The notes: a model not told the origin generated them from the sequence alone. Numbered from the stretch's first letter, positions 1 to 9,274 are shown. The stretch: DNA of 56,719 nucleotides from Devosia sp. (GCF_017307495.1 NZ_JAFKHE010000033.1:1-56719); one strand, 5' to 3'. Translations and numbers: made by a program.

Positions 1-454
1 GCCTCGCCGGCCGATCGGGGTTTTGGGCCTATGGCACGCGGACCCGGGCGCATCCCGTGCCGCATCGCGAGACCGGGGGCGCCCGGTATCCGCCGGCGTC
101 TGCCTGGCGCGAACCCGTAGCTCCGCTGCCCATGCCCGGCAGCTTCCAGCCCTTGGCAGCACCGGCATGGCGCTGCCCCGCGTTGCTAGCGGCTCATCCG
201 GCGAACCGGACCATGCCGCGCGTGCTTTGAGCCTGGGGCAACACGACTGCCACCCCACCCAACCTCCCCTGCACCAACCACTCGTCATGATCTCGCTTCG
301 GTGCAGCGGACGAGGGGGAGAATCGCATGGGTTGGAGGGTGGGGGGATAAGAATTGTGCTTGAGGCTCGAAACGGCCGTCGCCGCGCCCGTTGTACTAGA
401 GACCCGTCCCTCTCGAAGGGCCTGTGTGCAGCCTCTCCATCGTGAAGGTGCTGG
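1..454. other. Stretch with no recognised gene
   Basis: I see no supportable gene here. Short open frames exist on both strands, but their translations are Arg/Ala/Pro-rich and low in complexity, as expected of GC-rich non-coding or antisense frames. The left edge may hold the end of a gene that lies outside the window. No tRNA, terminator with a T-run or insertion-sequence end was recognised. Confidence 0.4.
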
Positions 455-1198
455 TCATGTAGCCCTACGTCGGACGCGCAATGCGATCCTCTTTGAATAC
501 CGCTCGTCGCGTGTACTACGCTTCGCCCAGTCATACTTCGGCAGTTGGGCGGCTGCGTAGTCGTTGTCCCGCAAGGCCTGCAAGCGCATTTCGCGAACCG
601 CGTTCCCATCGGCGAGACCCCGCATCATCTGATTTGTGTCGTCGTCTCCTAGCTCAGGAAGAAACATGTCTCCGCCAAAGTGCTTTAGGTGAATCCACCT
701 AAGGACATCATGGATACCGATTATCGCGCTGCGGACCTTGTTGCGCGTCGCTGGTGCGAGGCTGTTCACTGGACCAGTGATTTGGTCGAAGTCATTGTGC
801 GCAATGCGCTTGTTGCGCCAACTCCTCGCAAATTCGGCTCGCTTCTCGGCCCGGCCTACTAACCTGGCCAACTCGACCTTGTGGGAGGTTGGATCCAACT
901 CATACAGCTGCGCCAAGGTAAGGTTTTGACGTTTTCCCGTTTGCGGTGGATCGGTCAGGCGGCACACTCCGAGGAGAACGTGGTCAAAGAGAACCTGCTG
1001 GGTCGCATGCCAGAACTGGCCACTATTCGCATTCAAAACCGCGACGCGTTCCGCGCTTCCGAAGAGTGCCTCGTAGCGATCCCAATAGGAAGACAGGGCC
1101 CAAAGTGCCTGCCGAGAATGAAAGAATGCGGCACCGTACCTCACGCCAAGGACAGATTGATCCTGCTTAAGAGAGTCTACGTATGATATGTGCGTCAT
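455..1198 (-). CDS. AbiU2-like HEPN domain protein
   Basis: A 247-residue soluble protein with no signal peptide or membrane segment. Residues 128-134 read RNKRIAH, an R-x5-H motif followed by ND, which is the active-site signature of HEPN-fold RNases. The long helical region before it (about residues 55-120) resembles the AbiU2 family linked to abortive infection. HEPN proteins of this type usually cleave RNA in toxin-antitoxin or phage-defence systems. The gene lies 69 bases downstream of a coupled ParA-like pair on the same strand and may share its transcript. The family is inferred from the motif and overall pattern; a role in defence is not shown. Confidence 0.65.
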   Translation of the reverse strand: MTHISYVDSLKQDQSVLGVRYGAAFFHSRQALWALSSYWDRYEALFGSAERVAVLNANSGQFWHATQQVLFDHVLLGVCRLTDPPQTGKRQNLTLAQLYELDPTSHKVELARLVGRAEKRAEFARSWRNKRIAHNDFDQITGPVNSLAPATRNKVRSAIIGIHDVLRWIHLKHFGGDMFLPELGDDDTNQMMRGLADGNAVREMRLQALRDNDYAAAQLPKYDWAKRSTRDERYSKRIALRVRRRAT

Positions 1199-1267
1199 TA
1201 CTCTGCGCGCCAGCCGAGCCGACGCTTAGGAAGGGGGCGATCGACCTCAAGCACCAATTCTTCCGTT

Positions 1268-1723
1268 CTAGGATTTGCGAGCGGCACCCTGTCGCGTCGC
1301 CTCATCGGTAAGAATGTTGATCGACTCTTCATGCATTAGCGCTGCGAGGATACGTTCGCGAACCTCAGCTACTGGCTGCTTCTCTAGTGCGGACGATGGC
1401 ATTGAAAACCGAAGTGCGCCGAGCCTAACCAGATCCACTTTCGGTATGCTTTCGTCGGTCAAGATCGCCCGCACCTCGGCGGCGGTGAGCCCAACTAGCT
1501 CACGCAACGGTCGCGGCGGTATAGGGGCAGCGTTCGCCACTGGTGCACTTCTAGGGGCAGCCAAATCTCTTGCCAGGACCTCGTCGGCCAGCTTCTTAAG
1601 CGCGGCACCCAACTGTCTGCTGCCAATTGGAGGCTCGGAGTAGATGCTGGCGAGCTTGCGGATGAATTTTCCGAGCACAGCATCCGACACCTCTGTTTCC
1701 CTCGTAGAGCGCGGTTTCCTCAC
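1268..1723 (-). CDS. Hypothetical partner of ParA-like ATPase
   Basis: A 151-residue protein that starts at a GTG overlapping the stop of the upstream ParA-like gene (GTGA). The pair is therefore translationally coupled. I do not recognise a named domain. The sequence is basic at the N-terminus and mostly helical, with a proline-rich linker near residues 65-75. Its position directly behind a ParA-type ATPase suggests a ParB-like or other adaptor role, but no ParB nuclease or helix-turn-helix motif was recognised. The function is inferred from coupling only. Confidence 0.6.
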   Translation of the reverse strand: MRKPRSTRETEVSDAVLGKFIRKLASIYSEPPIGSRQLGAALKKLADEVLARDLAAPRSAPVANAAPIPPRPLRELVGLTAAEVRAILTDESIPKVDLVRLGALRFSMPSSALEKQPVAEVRERILAALMHEESINILTDEATRQGAARKS

Positions 1724-2661
1724 AAGCTATCGATCCGTTTCTTCAGTTCCTTGGTGAGCTCGCGATAGTCGTCGTCGATGTTGCGCCCTCCGACGTTCGG
1801 ACTATCGGCCAATTCGTAGATTGGCAAGCTTGCCGATAGGGACTGTGACACACCAGTGCCGCTCGGAATGTAAGGCTCGACCAAATCCGTTCCCCATCGG
1901 CGCGTAAGCGAGCCCAGGTGCTGGGTGTGATCATCCGTGTATCCCGAGTACGCTGCTCCGTGCTCCTGAATCCTGGTGATCACAACTCCCACCAGCTTGG
2001 TGTCCGGGACGAACGCCGGCCGTGGAGTCCCCAGTGTGGCCAGAGCCTTTAGTCTTTTGTCGATGCCATTGCCGATCATTCCAACAAGGTGGGGTGCGCC
2101 ACGTTCCATGACCGCCTCAGGAATCACTGGCACAATATAACCGTGGCTCGCCGCGATGGCATTCTGCGAAACAATCTTCGTTGCCGGTGGGCAATCGAAG
2201 ATGATGTAGTCGTAGGCATCATCCACCCCGGTCTCCTGCAGCCACCGGCAGATTAGGGTTCGCTTGTCCCATTCGGACTGGATAGCGTTTCCGTGGTGCG
2301 AGGCTGTCAAATCTATCTCGACGTCGTCGAGCTGTAGGCTTGCCGGGACAAGATCTAGCGACGAATAGTCCTTGTCGCCAGGGCGTCGTACGACAGCTGA
2401 TTTGTAGATGATCTCTGTGCCAGGGAACGGACTTCCGTCAATGAATGGACGAAATACTGCATCAACGGTCTTTCCGTTCGATACGATTTTCGTCCATTCA
2501 TTCGCGCCCAAGCAGACAATTGAAAGACTGCTCTGATGATCCACGTCCACGAGGAGCACTTTGGCGCCATGATACCTGGTAAGGCCCGTGGTCAAGTTAA
2601 AGGACAGAGTCGTTTTACCGACTCCGCCCTTGAAATTAATTACACTTACGCGCTTCGCCAA
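1720..2661 (-). CDS. ParA-like P-loop ATPase
   Basis: A 313-residue ParA/MinD-superfamily ATPase. Residues 11-18 are the deviant Walker A motif KGGVGKTT, followed by VLLVDVDHQ (Walker A') and YIIFDCPP (Walker B). The start is taken as a TTG because a GGAGGGG ribosome-binding site lies six bases before it; the product then begins MAKRVSVINF, as is usual for the family. A GTG at 2679 would place the binding site inside the gene. ParA proteins move DNA or other cargo by ATP-driven patterning on the nucleoid. No parB or parS was found, so this is an orphan ATPase in a small cluster with an unknown partner and a HEPN protein. Confidence 0.85.
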   Translation of the reverse strand: MAKRVSVINFKGGVGKTTLSFNLTTGLTRYHGAKVLLVDVDHQSSLSIVCLGANEWTKIVSNGKTVDAVFRPFIDGSPFPGTEIIYKSAVVRRPGDKDYSSLDLVPASLQLDDVEIDLTASHHGNAIQSEWDKRTLICRWLQETGVDDAYDYIIFDCPPATKIVSQNAIAASHGYIVPVIPEAVMERGAPHLVGMIGNGIDKRLKALATLGTPRPAFVPDTKLVGVVITRIQEHGAAYSGYTDDHTQHLGSLTRRWGTDLVEPYIPSGTGVSQSLSASLPIYELADSPNVGGRNIDDDYRELTKELKKRIDSL

Positions 2662-2725
2662 TTGTTTCCCCTCCGCCACTAGCGAGAGGGACTGTCACCT
2701 ATTTTCAGGTGAGTTTGCAACTACC

Positions 2726-5700
2726 TCAGCTACACCCAGTCGTCGTCCCGCAATCCTCGCAAACCATGCAGTGGCCGCTCACCTTCATCCGCATCGAGTT
2801 GCAGTTGCTGCACTGGTCGCCGGTGTAGCCCTGCATCAGGGCCTGGGCGCGGAGCTGGCCGGCGTCCTGCTGGGTCGGCGGGCTGGGGATGGGGTTGAGT
2901 TCGGCTTCGTTGAGGACGGTGGGGCTGGGCTCGATCTTGAGGGCGGTGGCGGCCTTCAACGCCGTGACCGTGCTCGTCTGCATCGACTGCACCGGGTTGT
3001 AGGCCTGCGCGGCCGAGAGGCCGCCCGAGACCAGCATCAGGTTCTGGTCCTTGACCTTGCCGCGGGTCATGCCGCGCGAGACCAGGTTCTGCGCCGGAAT
3101 CGGGGCAGGGCGCTGGGCTTCGCTGGCATTGCCGAGGGCGGTCGGGCTGTCGGCGTGGACGTGGGCCAGGTCCTCGCGGTCGAGGTAGGAGACGGCCAGC
3201 TCGCGGAAGATGTAGTCGAGAATCGAGGTGGCGTTCTTGATCCGGTCGTTGCCCATGACCATGCCGGCCGGCTCGAAGCGGGTGAAGGTGAAGGCCTCGA
3301 CGTACTCGTCGAGCGGCACGCCGTATTGCAGGCCGAGCGAGATCGAGATGGCGAAGTTGTTCATCATGGCACGGAAGGCGGCGCCTTCCTTGTGCATGTC
3401 GATGAAGATTTCGCCCAGGCGACCGTCGTCGAACTCGCCGGTGCGCAGGTACACCTTGTGGCCGCCGATATTGGCCTTCTGGGTATAGCCCTTGCGGCGG
3501 TTCGGCAGCTTCTCCCGCTCGCGCGTGACGCGCTCGACGATGCGCTCGACGATCTTTTCGGTGACGGCCGGCACGCGCGCCATCTGGTTGGCGGCGAGCA
3601 GGGCCTCGGCGGCGTCCTCTTCCTCGTCGTCCTCATCGGCGATGAGCGAGGAATTGAGCGGCTGGCTGAGCTTCGAACCGTCGCGGTAGAGCGCGTTGGC
3701 CTTGAGCGCCAGGCGCCAGGACAGCATGTAGGCTTCCTTGGCGTCGGCGACCGTGGCGTCGTTCGGCATGTTGATGGTCTTGGAAATGGCGCCCGAGATG
3801 AACGGCTGCGCCGCGGCCATCATCAGGATGTGGCTCTCGACCGAGAGGTAGCGCTTGCCGGTCTTGCCGCACGGGTTGGCGCAATCGAAGACGGGCAGGT
3901 GCTCGTCCTTGAGGAAGGGCGCGCCCTCGAGCGTCATCGAACCGCAGACATGGGTGTTGGCGGCGTCGATGTCCTTCTTCGAAAAGCCGAGGAAGGCGAG
4001 GAGGTCGAAGCTGATGTCGGCGAGCTGGGCGTCGGTGACGCCGAGGCTCTTGAGGAAATCGGCGCCGAGCGTCCACTGGTTGAAGACGAACTTGATGTCG
4101 AAGGCCGACTTCATGGCCTTGTTCAGGATGTCGATCTTCTCGTCGGTAAAACCCTTGGCCTTGAGCGAGGCCGGGTTGATGCCCGGGGCCTGGTTCAGGT
4201 TGCCGTGGCCGACGGCATAGGCCTCGATCTCGGCGATCTGGGATTCGCTGTAGCCCAACGTGCGCAGCGCCGGGGGCACGGCGTTGTTGATGATCTTGAA
4301 GTAGCCGCCGCCGGCGAGCTTCTTGAACTTCACCAGCGCGAAGTCGGGCTCGATGCCGGTGGTGTCGCAGTCCATGACGAGGCCGATCGTGCCGGTGGGG
4401 GCGATGACCGAGACCTGGGCGTTGCGGTAGCCGTGCTTTTCGCCGAGCGCCAGCGCGTCGTCCCACACCGCCTTGGCGCGGGCCGACAGGGTGGCGTCGC
4501 CGATCGAGCCGTGGTCGAGGGCGACCGGGTTGATCGACAGGCCCTCGTAGCCCTCGGCCTTGCCGTAGGCGGCGGTGCGGTGGTTGCGGATGACGCGCAG
4601 CATGTGCCTGGAATTGCGCGGATAATCCTGGAACGGGCCGAGCTCGCCGGCCATTTCGGCGGAGGTGGCGTAGCTGACGCCGGTCATCACCGCCGTGATG
4701 GCGCCGGCGATGGCGCGGCCCTGGGCGGAGTCATACGGGATGCCCGAGGTCATCAGCAGGCCGCCGATATTGGCGTAGCCGATGCCCAGCGTGCGGTAGA
4801 CATAGCTGCGCTCGGCAATGGCCTTGGACGGAAACTGCGCCATCATCACCGAGATCTCGAGGACGACGGTCCACAGGCGGCAGGTGTGCTCGAAGGCGGC
4901 CACGTCGAAGGTGCTGTCGGCGTTGCGGTAGGGGAGCAGGTTCACCGAGGCCAGGTTGCAGGCCGTGTCGTCGAGGAACATGTATTCCGAGCACGGGTTG
5001 GAGGCGACGATCTCGCCGGCTTCCGGGCTCGTGTGCCACTCGTTGATGGTGGTGTGGAAATGGATGCCCGGATCGGCCGAGGCCCAGGCGGCATAGCCGA
5101 TCTGCTCCCACAGGTCGCGGGCCTTCACGGTCTTGACCACTTTGCCGGCCTTGGTGCGGCTGAGCAGGTCCCACGTGCCATCGGTCTCGACGGCTTTGAG
5201 GAAATCGTCGGTGACGCGGACGGAGTTGTTCGAGTTCTGGCCCGAGACGGTGAGATAGGCCTCGCTGTCCCAGTCGGTGTCGTAGACCGGGAAATCGATG
5301 TCGGTGTAGCCCTGGCGCGCGAACTGGATGACGCGCTGGATGTAGTTCTCGGGGACGAGCGCTTTCTTGGCGGCGCGGACTTCGCGCTTCAGCGCCGGGT
5401 TCCTGGTGACGTCGAAGCAGTCGTCGCCGGTGCCTTCGCAGTTCACCGCGGCCTTCATGATGGCCTTGAGGGCCTTCGACACGACCTTGGAACCGGTGAC
5501 GAGGGCGGCGACCTTCTGCTCCTCCTTCACCTTCCAGTTGATGTAGTCCTCGATATCGGGGTGATCGATGTCGATCACCACCATCTTGGCGGCGCGGCGG
5601 GTGGTGCCGCCCGACTTGATGGCGCCGGCCGCGCGGTCGCCGATCTTGAGGAAGCTCATCAGGCCGGAGGACTTGCCGCCGCCCGACAGCTTCTCGCCCT

Positions 5701-6421
5701 CGCCGCGGAGTTTCGAGAAGTTCGAGCCGGTGCCCGAGCCGTACTTGAACAGGCGCGCCTCACGCACCCACAGGTCCATGATGCCGCCGTCGTTGACGAG
5801 GTCGTCGCTGACCGACTGGATGAAGCAGGCATGCGGCTGCGGGTGCTCGTAGGCGGATTTCGACGAGACGAGCTTGCCGGTGAAGGGGTCGACGTAGAAG
5901 TGGCCCTGGCCGGGGCCGTCGATGCCATAGGCCCAGTGGAGGCCCGTGTTGAACCACTGCGGGGAGTTGGGGGCGACCCGCTGCGTGGCCAGCATGTAGC
6001 AGAGCTCATCGAAGAAGGCGCGCGCGTCCTCCTCGGTCTTGAAGTACTTGCCCTTCCAGCCCCAGTAGGTCCAGGTGCCGGCGAGGCGCTCGAAGACCTG
6101 GCGGCTGTCGGTCTCCGAACCATAGCGCTCAGCCTCGGGGAGCTTGGCGAGCGCCTTTTCGTCGGGGACCGAGCGCCACAGCCACGAGGGGACGTCGTTC
6201 TCCTCGACCTTCTTCAGGACCTTGGCGACTCCGGCCTTGCGGAAATACTTCTGCGCGATGATGTCGGCGGCCACCTGCGACCACGTCGAGGGGACCTGCA
6301 TGCCTTCGAGCTTGAACACGATCGAGCCGTCGGGATTCTTGATCTCGCTCGTCACCGAGCGGAACTCGATCCCGGAATAGGCGCTCTCATTGGCTTTCGT
6401 GAACCGGCGTTCGATGCGCAT
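2726..6421 (-). CDS. nrdJ: Adenosylcobalamin-dependent ribonucleotide reductase (class II)
   Basis: A 1231-residue vitamin B12-dependent ribonucleotide reductase, which makes deoxyribonucleotides without needing oxygen. The glycyl-rich N-terminal section includes GSGTGSNFSKLRGEGEKLSGG and the paired redox cysteine in HACFIQSV. The catalytic segment NPCSEYMFLDDTACNLASV lies near residue 474. The C-terminus is a four-cysteine zinc ribbon (CSNCNSM...CMVCEDC) ending TTTGCS, which carries the regenerating cysteines. The length matches alphaproteobacterial NrdJ. The gene stands alone, with about 690 bases of upstream intergenic DNA. Its start ATG is preceded by AGAGAG. The long antisense open frame over the same region is a codon-bias shadow. 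Confidence 0.97.
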   Translation of the reverse strand: MRIERRFTKANESAYSGIEFRSVTSEIKNPDGSIVFKLEGMQVPSTWSQVAADIIAQKYFRKAGVAKVLKKVEENDVPSWLWRSVPDEKALAKLPEAERYGSETDSRQVFERLAGTWTYWGWKGKYFKTEEDARAFFDELCYMLATQRVAPNSPQWFNTGLHWAYGIDGPGQGHFYVDPFTGKLVSSKSAYEHPQPHACFIQSVSDDLVNDGGIMDLWVREARLFKYGSGTGSNFSKLRGEGEKLSGGGKSSGLMSFLKIGDRAAGAIKSGGTTRRAAKMVVIDIDHPDIEDYINWKVKEEQKVAALVTGSKVVSKALKAIMKAAVNCEGTGDDCFDVTRNPALKREVRAAKKALVPENYIQRVIQFARQGYTDIDFPVYDTDWDSEAYLTVSGQNSNNSVRVTDDFLKAVETDGTWDLLSRTKAGKVVKTVKARDLWEQIGYAAWASADPGIHFHTTINEWHTSPEAGEIVASNPCSEYMFLDDTACNLASVNLLPYRNADSTFDVAAFEHTCRLWTVVLEISVMMAQFPSKAIAERSYVYRTLGIGYANIGGLLMTSGIPYDSAQGRAIAGAITAVMTGVSYATSAEMAGELGPFQDYPRNSRHMLRVIRNHRTAAYGKAEGYEGLSINPVALDHGSIGDATLSARAKAVWDDALALGEKHGYRNAQVSVIAPTGTIGLVMDCDTTGIEPDFALVKFKKLAGGGYFKIINNAVPPALRTLGYSESQIAEIEAYAVGHGNLNQAPGINPASLKAKGFTDEKIDILNKAMKSAFDIKFVFNQWTLGADFLKSLGVTDAQLADISFDLLAFLGFSKKDIDAANTHVCGSMTLEGAPFLKDEHLPVFDCANPCGKTGKRYLSVESHILMMAAAQPFISGAISKTINMPNDATVADAKEAYMLSWRLALKANALYRDGSKLSQPLNSSLIADEDDEEEDAAEALLAANQMARVPAVTEKIVERIVERVTREREKLPNRRKGYTQKANIGGHKVYLRTGEFDDGRLGEIFIDMHKEGAAFRAMMNNFAISISLGLQYGVPLDEYVEAFTFTRFEPAGMVMGNDRIKNATSILDYIFRELAVSYLDREDLAHVHADSPTALGNASEAQRPAPIPAQNLVSRGMTRGKVKDQNLMLVSGGLSAAQAYNPVQSMQTSTVTALKAATALKIEPSPTVLNEAELNPIPSPPTQQDAGQLRAQALMQGYTGDQCSNCNSMRMKVSGHCMVCEDCGTTTGCS

Positions 6422-7109
6422 CTCTCTATATATTCCCCAAAATAGCGGACACGAAAGTCCGCGGACCGCCTAAGGACGGTCTCTGCCTCTTTGTATGACG
6501 CTGTCTAACGGCCGCCAGAAACGGCCAAGGAGCCCCGTTTGGGACCCTCAGCGAACTGCCGCCGCCGCTTGGTCCCGGTCGTCTGCCGCGTCGACTCCGC
6601 GAGGCCGGCGCAACCCACAGAGAGTTCGCCCTTCTCACCGAGTCGGTCAATGCCGAGGCATGTTCACGACACACAACAGGTAGTGGCATTGCCCGTATCC
6701 GATGGCTAAATCCAGTGTGTCATATGTGAATTGCGGGGAAAAGTATGAAGTGCGATTCGACCCTTCCGATGGTCAATTTTCGGTGCTGGCAGTACCCAAT
6801 CCAGTGCCGGTTCCGGCCCTAACCCCAAGCGAAACCGCCACTCTTTCGCCGTGTTTGAGCAGCGCGCGAAGATGAGCCGATGGGGCTAAGCGCAGCGCGG
6901 TTTTCAGTGCGAAAGCTGTCAAGCGCATAATTTCTGTCACAAATGCCGGGACGATAGACAGCCCCTCGGGGTCACGCGGCACACAATAGGTAGACGGAGC
7001 GGGTGGGCTCGCCCGCGGTCATGGCACTAGGCGCTGGGGCGCGCGCATGCTAGAGGCAGGCGGGTTGAACGGGGCAGGCGATTTGGCCTGCCGAACACGG
7101 ACGGACGGC
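6422..7109. other. Divergent intergenic region of nrdJ and NDUFA12-like gene
   Basis: About 690 bases with no supportable gene. On the nrdJ side two hairpins lie close to the start codon (see the separate entry). Two similar short strings, ACACACAACAGGTAG (about 6669) and GCACACAATAGGTAG (about 6979), occur about 310 bases apart. Cobalamin-riboswitch elements were looked for upstream of nrdJ and not found convincingly. Confidence 0.4.
6445..6481 (-). promoter_or_regulatory. Tandem hairpins in nrdJ leader
   Basis: Two adjacent inverted repeats lie 24 to 60 bases upstream of nrdJ. The first is GCGGAC/GTCCGC (6445-6450 and 6457-6462) and the second is GACCG/CGGTC (6464-6468 and 6477-6481). On the nrdJ strand the nearer hairpin is followed by TATTTT, so it could act as an attenuator or leader structure. 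The function is inferred. Confidence 0.35.
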
Positions 7110-7550
7110 ATGGCACGCGACGATCGCGACGCATTCAGCTGGAAAGACTTCCTGCTCGAGATCCTCACCTGGTGGCGGGGCAATACCTGGGGCACACGGC
7201 TGTGGATCGCGACCAAGGGCGAGTATGTCGGTACCGACGAGTTCGGGAACCGCTACTATCGTTCGAAGGCGGGGGCCAAGCCGGGTCCGAACGGCTACGA
7301 GCGCCGGATGGTGTCCTATGCGGGCGGCTCCGCCGAGCCGACGACGATTCCACCCGGCTGGTATGGCTGGATGCACTACCGCACCAATACGCCGCCGACC
7401 GAAGCCGAATACAAGGCGCGCAGCTGGCAGCAGCCGCACCAGCCCAACCTCACCGGTACGCCGCTGGCCTATCGTCCGGACGGCAGCCTGCTCGCCAAGG
7501 GCGAACGGCCGCGCGTTTCCAGCGACTATGACGCCTGGTCACCGGAATAA
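7110..7550 (+). CDS. NADH:ubiquinone oxidoreductase 17.2 kDa (NDUFA12-type) subunit
   Basis: A 146-residue homologue of the mitochondrial complex I accessory subunit NDUFA12 (B17.2). Diagnostic segments are WGTRLWIATKGEYVGTDEFGNRYY near the N-terminus and PPGWYGWMHYRTNTPPTE in the middle, with a proline-rich tail. It is a peripheral subunit that stabilises alphaproteobacterial complex I. An upstream in-frame ATG at 7047 is rejected because conservation begins at MARDDRDAFSW. The next gene starts 22 bases downstream, so the two probably form an operon, a neighbourhood common in alphaproteobacteria. Confidence 0.9.
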   Translation: MARDDRDAFSWKDFLLEILTWWRGNTWGTRLWIATKGEYVGTDEFGNRYYRSKAGAKPGPNGYERRMVSYAGGSAEPTTIPPGWYGWMHYRTNTPPTEAEYKARSWQQPHQPNLTGTPLAYRPDGSLLAKGERPRVSSDYDAWSPE

Positions 7551-7572
7551 CCAGACCTCTACCGGGAAGCCC

Positions 7573-8004
7573 ATGCCTATGGTCCGCAAGGGACTTGCCG
7601 CCTTCGTCGCCATCCTCGCGCTGATCTCGCCCGCCCTGGCGGAGACGATCGCCAATCCGGTGGCGCAGTTCTCCGGGCTCGACAAGATCACCGGCCGGAT
7701 CACGACGTTCGACGTCTATGTCAACGAGACGGTGCAGTTCGGTGCGCTGCAGATCACCCCGCGCGCCTGCTATACGCGGCCGCCGACGGAGACGCAGCGG
7801 ACCAGCGTGTTCGTCGAAGTCGACCAGGTGAACCTCAGCGGCAAGATCGAGCGCATCTTCACCGGCTGGATGTTCGCCGACAGCCCGGCGCTCAATGCCA
7901 TCGACCACGCGGTCTACGATATCTGGCTGCTCGACTGCAAGCAGAGCTCGGACGTGCCGCCGCCGGATGCAACAACGCAACCGGCTCCGGCCGCGGGGGG
8001 CTGA
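7573..8004 (+). CDS. DUF2155 domain-containing exported protein
   Basis: A 143-residue protein with an N-terminal signal peptide (hydrophobic stretch LAAFVAILALISPALA, then cleavage near AETIA). The remainder matches the DUF2155 pattern, including KITGRITTFDVYVNE, a central PRACYTRPPTE and the cysteine in WLLDCK. The family is alphaproteobacterial, lies next to NDUFA12-like genes and aat, and has no established function. The two cysteines (about residues 65 and 127) could form a periplasmic disulfide. The start is the ATG following the NDUFA12-like gene. Confidence 0.85.
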   Translation: MPMVRKGLAAFVAILALISPALAETIANPVAQFSGLDKITGRITTFDVYVNETVQFGALQITPRACYTRPPTETQRTSVFVEVDQVNLSGKIERIFTGWMFADSPALNAIDHAVYDIWLLDCKQSSDVPPPDATTQPAPAAGG

Positions 8005-8036
8005 CCACAGCCGGGTGCGTCCGGCGGGAGGATGGC

Positions 8037-8528
8037 ATGCTGACCGGGCCAAGAATCGTCGAGCGAAAGGCGCAGCCCTACGTCGCCGTGCGCAAGGCGG
8101 TGACCATCCCTTTCGGAGATGTGATTCCGGCGGCGATGGAGGCGCTGTTCGCCGCGGTGAATGTCCAGCAGCTGCAGCCCTCTGGTCCCGTCTTCTTCAA
8201 GTACAACTTCATCAACATGCCGGACCTCGAGATCGATTTCGGCGTGCCGCTGGCCGCCAGCGTCCCCGCGCCGGACGGCCTCGTGGCCGGGATCGTGCCG
8301 GCGGGGCGCTATGTAGAGGCCACCCATCTTGGTCATTATGACAAGCTGATGGACGCCACGGCCGCGGTGATCGACTGGGCCAGGAGCCGGGGGATACGCT
8401 GGGACGCGATCGAAACCCCCGAAGGCGACAGTTTTGTCGCGCGCCTGGAAACCTATCCCAACGGGCCGGACGACGAACCGGACCCGGACAGGTGGGAAAC
8501 GATCATCGCCATCAAGATCAGGGACTGA
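8037..8528 (+). CDS. GyrI-like / AraC effector-binding domain protein
   Basis: A 163-residue stand-alone small-molecule-binding protein of the GyrI-like (SHS2) superfamily. Features include the opening PRIVERKAQPYVAVRKAVT, the central GLVAGIVPAGRYVEATHLGHYDKL, and an acidic end before WETIIAIKI. Such proteins bind hydrophobic or cationic ligands, or act as modulators. There is no helix-turn-helix, so it is not itself a regulator. Its 3' end overlaps the convergent aat gene by 11 bases. Confidence 0.8.
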   Translation: MLTGPRIVERKAQPYVAVRKAVTIPFGDVIPAAMEALFAAVNVQQLQPSGPVFFKYNFINMPDLEIDFGVPLAASVPAPDGLVAGIVPAGRYVEATHLGHYDKLMDATAAVIDWARSRGIRWDAIETPEGDSFVARLETYPNGPDDEPDPDRWETIIAIKIRD

Positions 8529-9180
8529 GCGGGGCGGCCGGTCCAGGCGGCCGGCGGTCGAGGGAAAAGAAGTCGCCCCGGTGCTTCAGGGCGTCGGCAA
8601 GGCGGGCCTCGTAGTCCTCGCGAGGAATCTCGATACCGCCGAAAGTGCGCAGGTGGTCGGTGACGAACTGCGTGTCGAGCAGTCGGTAGTTGCCGGCGAC
8701 GAGCCGGTGCAGCAGGTGCGCCATGGCGATCTTCGAGCAGTCGGTCTTCCTGTGGAACATCGATTCGCCAAAGAACGCAGCACCCAGGGCCACGCCGTAT
8801 AGCCCGCCGACGAGATCGGCGCCATCCCAGACCTCGACGGTGTGGACGATGCCGCGATCGAACAGCGCGCCGTACAGGCGGCGGATCTCCGGGTTGATCC
8901 AGGTGGTCTCCCGGTCGACGCCGGCCGTGGCGCAACCCTCGATGGTCCCGGCAAAGTCGGTGTCGACCCTTATCTCGTAGGGGTGGGTCCGCAGGGTCTT
9001 CCTGAGGCTCTTCGAGATGTGGAAGGCATCGAGCGGGATAATGCCGCGCTTCTGCGGGCTGACCCAGAACAGGTCCGGTGAGTCTGCGTCCTCGGCCATG
9101 GGAAAGATGCCCGCCTGGTAAGCCCGGACGATGAGATCGGGCGTCAGGTCGATTGCGAACGGATCGGACTTGCGGGACAT
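8518..9180 (-). CDS. aat: Leucyl/phenylalanyl-tRNA--protein transferase
   Basis: A 220-residue cytosolic transferase of the N-degron pathway. It moves Leu or Phe from aminoacyl-tRNA to proteins with N-terminal Arg or Lys, marking them for ClpS-ClpAP. Family hallmarks are AYQAGIFPMAEDADS, FWVSPQKRGIIPLDAFHISKSL, TWINPEI, GGLYGVALGAAFFGESMF and LLDTQFVTDHL. The length is normal. The gene converges on the GyrI-like gene with a short overlap and lies near the DUF2155 gene, as in many alphaproteobacteria. Confidence 0.95.
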   Translation of the reverse strand: MSRKSDPFAIDLTPDLIVRAYQAGIFPMAEDADSPDLFWVSPQKRGIIPLDAFHISKSLRKTLRTHPYEIRVDTDFAGTIEGCATAGVDRETTWINPEIRRLYGALFDRGIVHTVEVWDGADLVGGLYGVALGAAFFGESMFHRKTDCSKIAMAHLLHRLVAGNYRLLDTQFVTDHLRTFGGIEIPREDYEARLADALKHRGDFFSLDRRPPGPAAPLSP

Positions 9181-9274
9181 GGCGCGAATATGGGCCCGCG
9201 CCGCGCAGCGGACAATGGCGCCTGTTGCCGCTGCCTCCGCTTGACCTCGGCCGCCTGGAGCCCGGGCACAAGGC

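Noticed and set aside
2588..6445. Long rightward open frame of about 1285 codons opposite nrdJ
   Set aside because: The translation is Asp/Gly/Ala/Arg/Val-rich and repetitive, the antisense pattern of a GC-rich gene. NrdJ motifs on the other strand explain the region.
6422..7109. Cobalamin riboswitch upstream of nrdJ
   Set aside because: No credible B12-box or matching core elements were found in the leader on the nrdJ strand.
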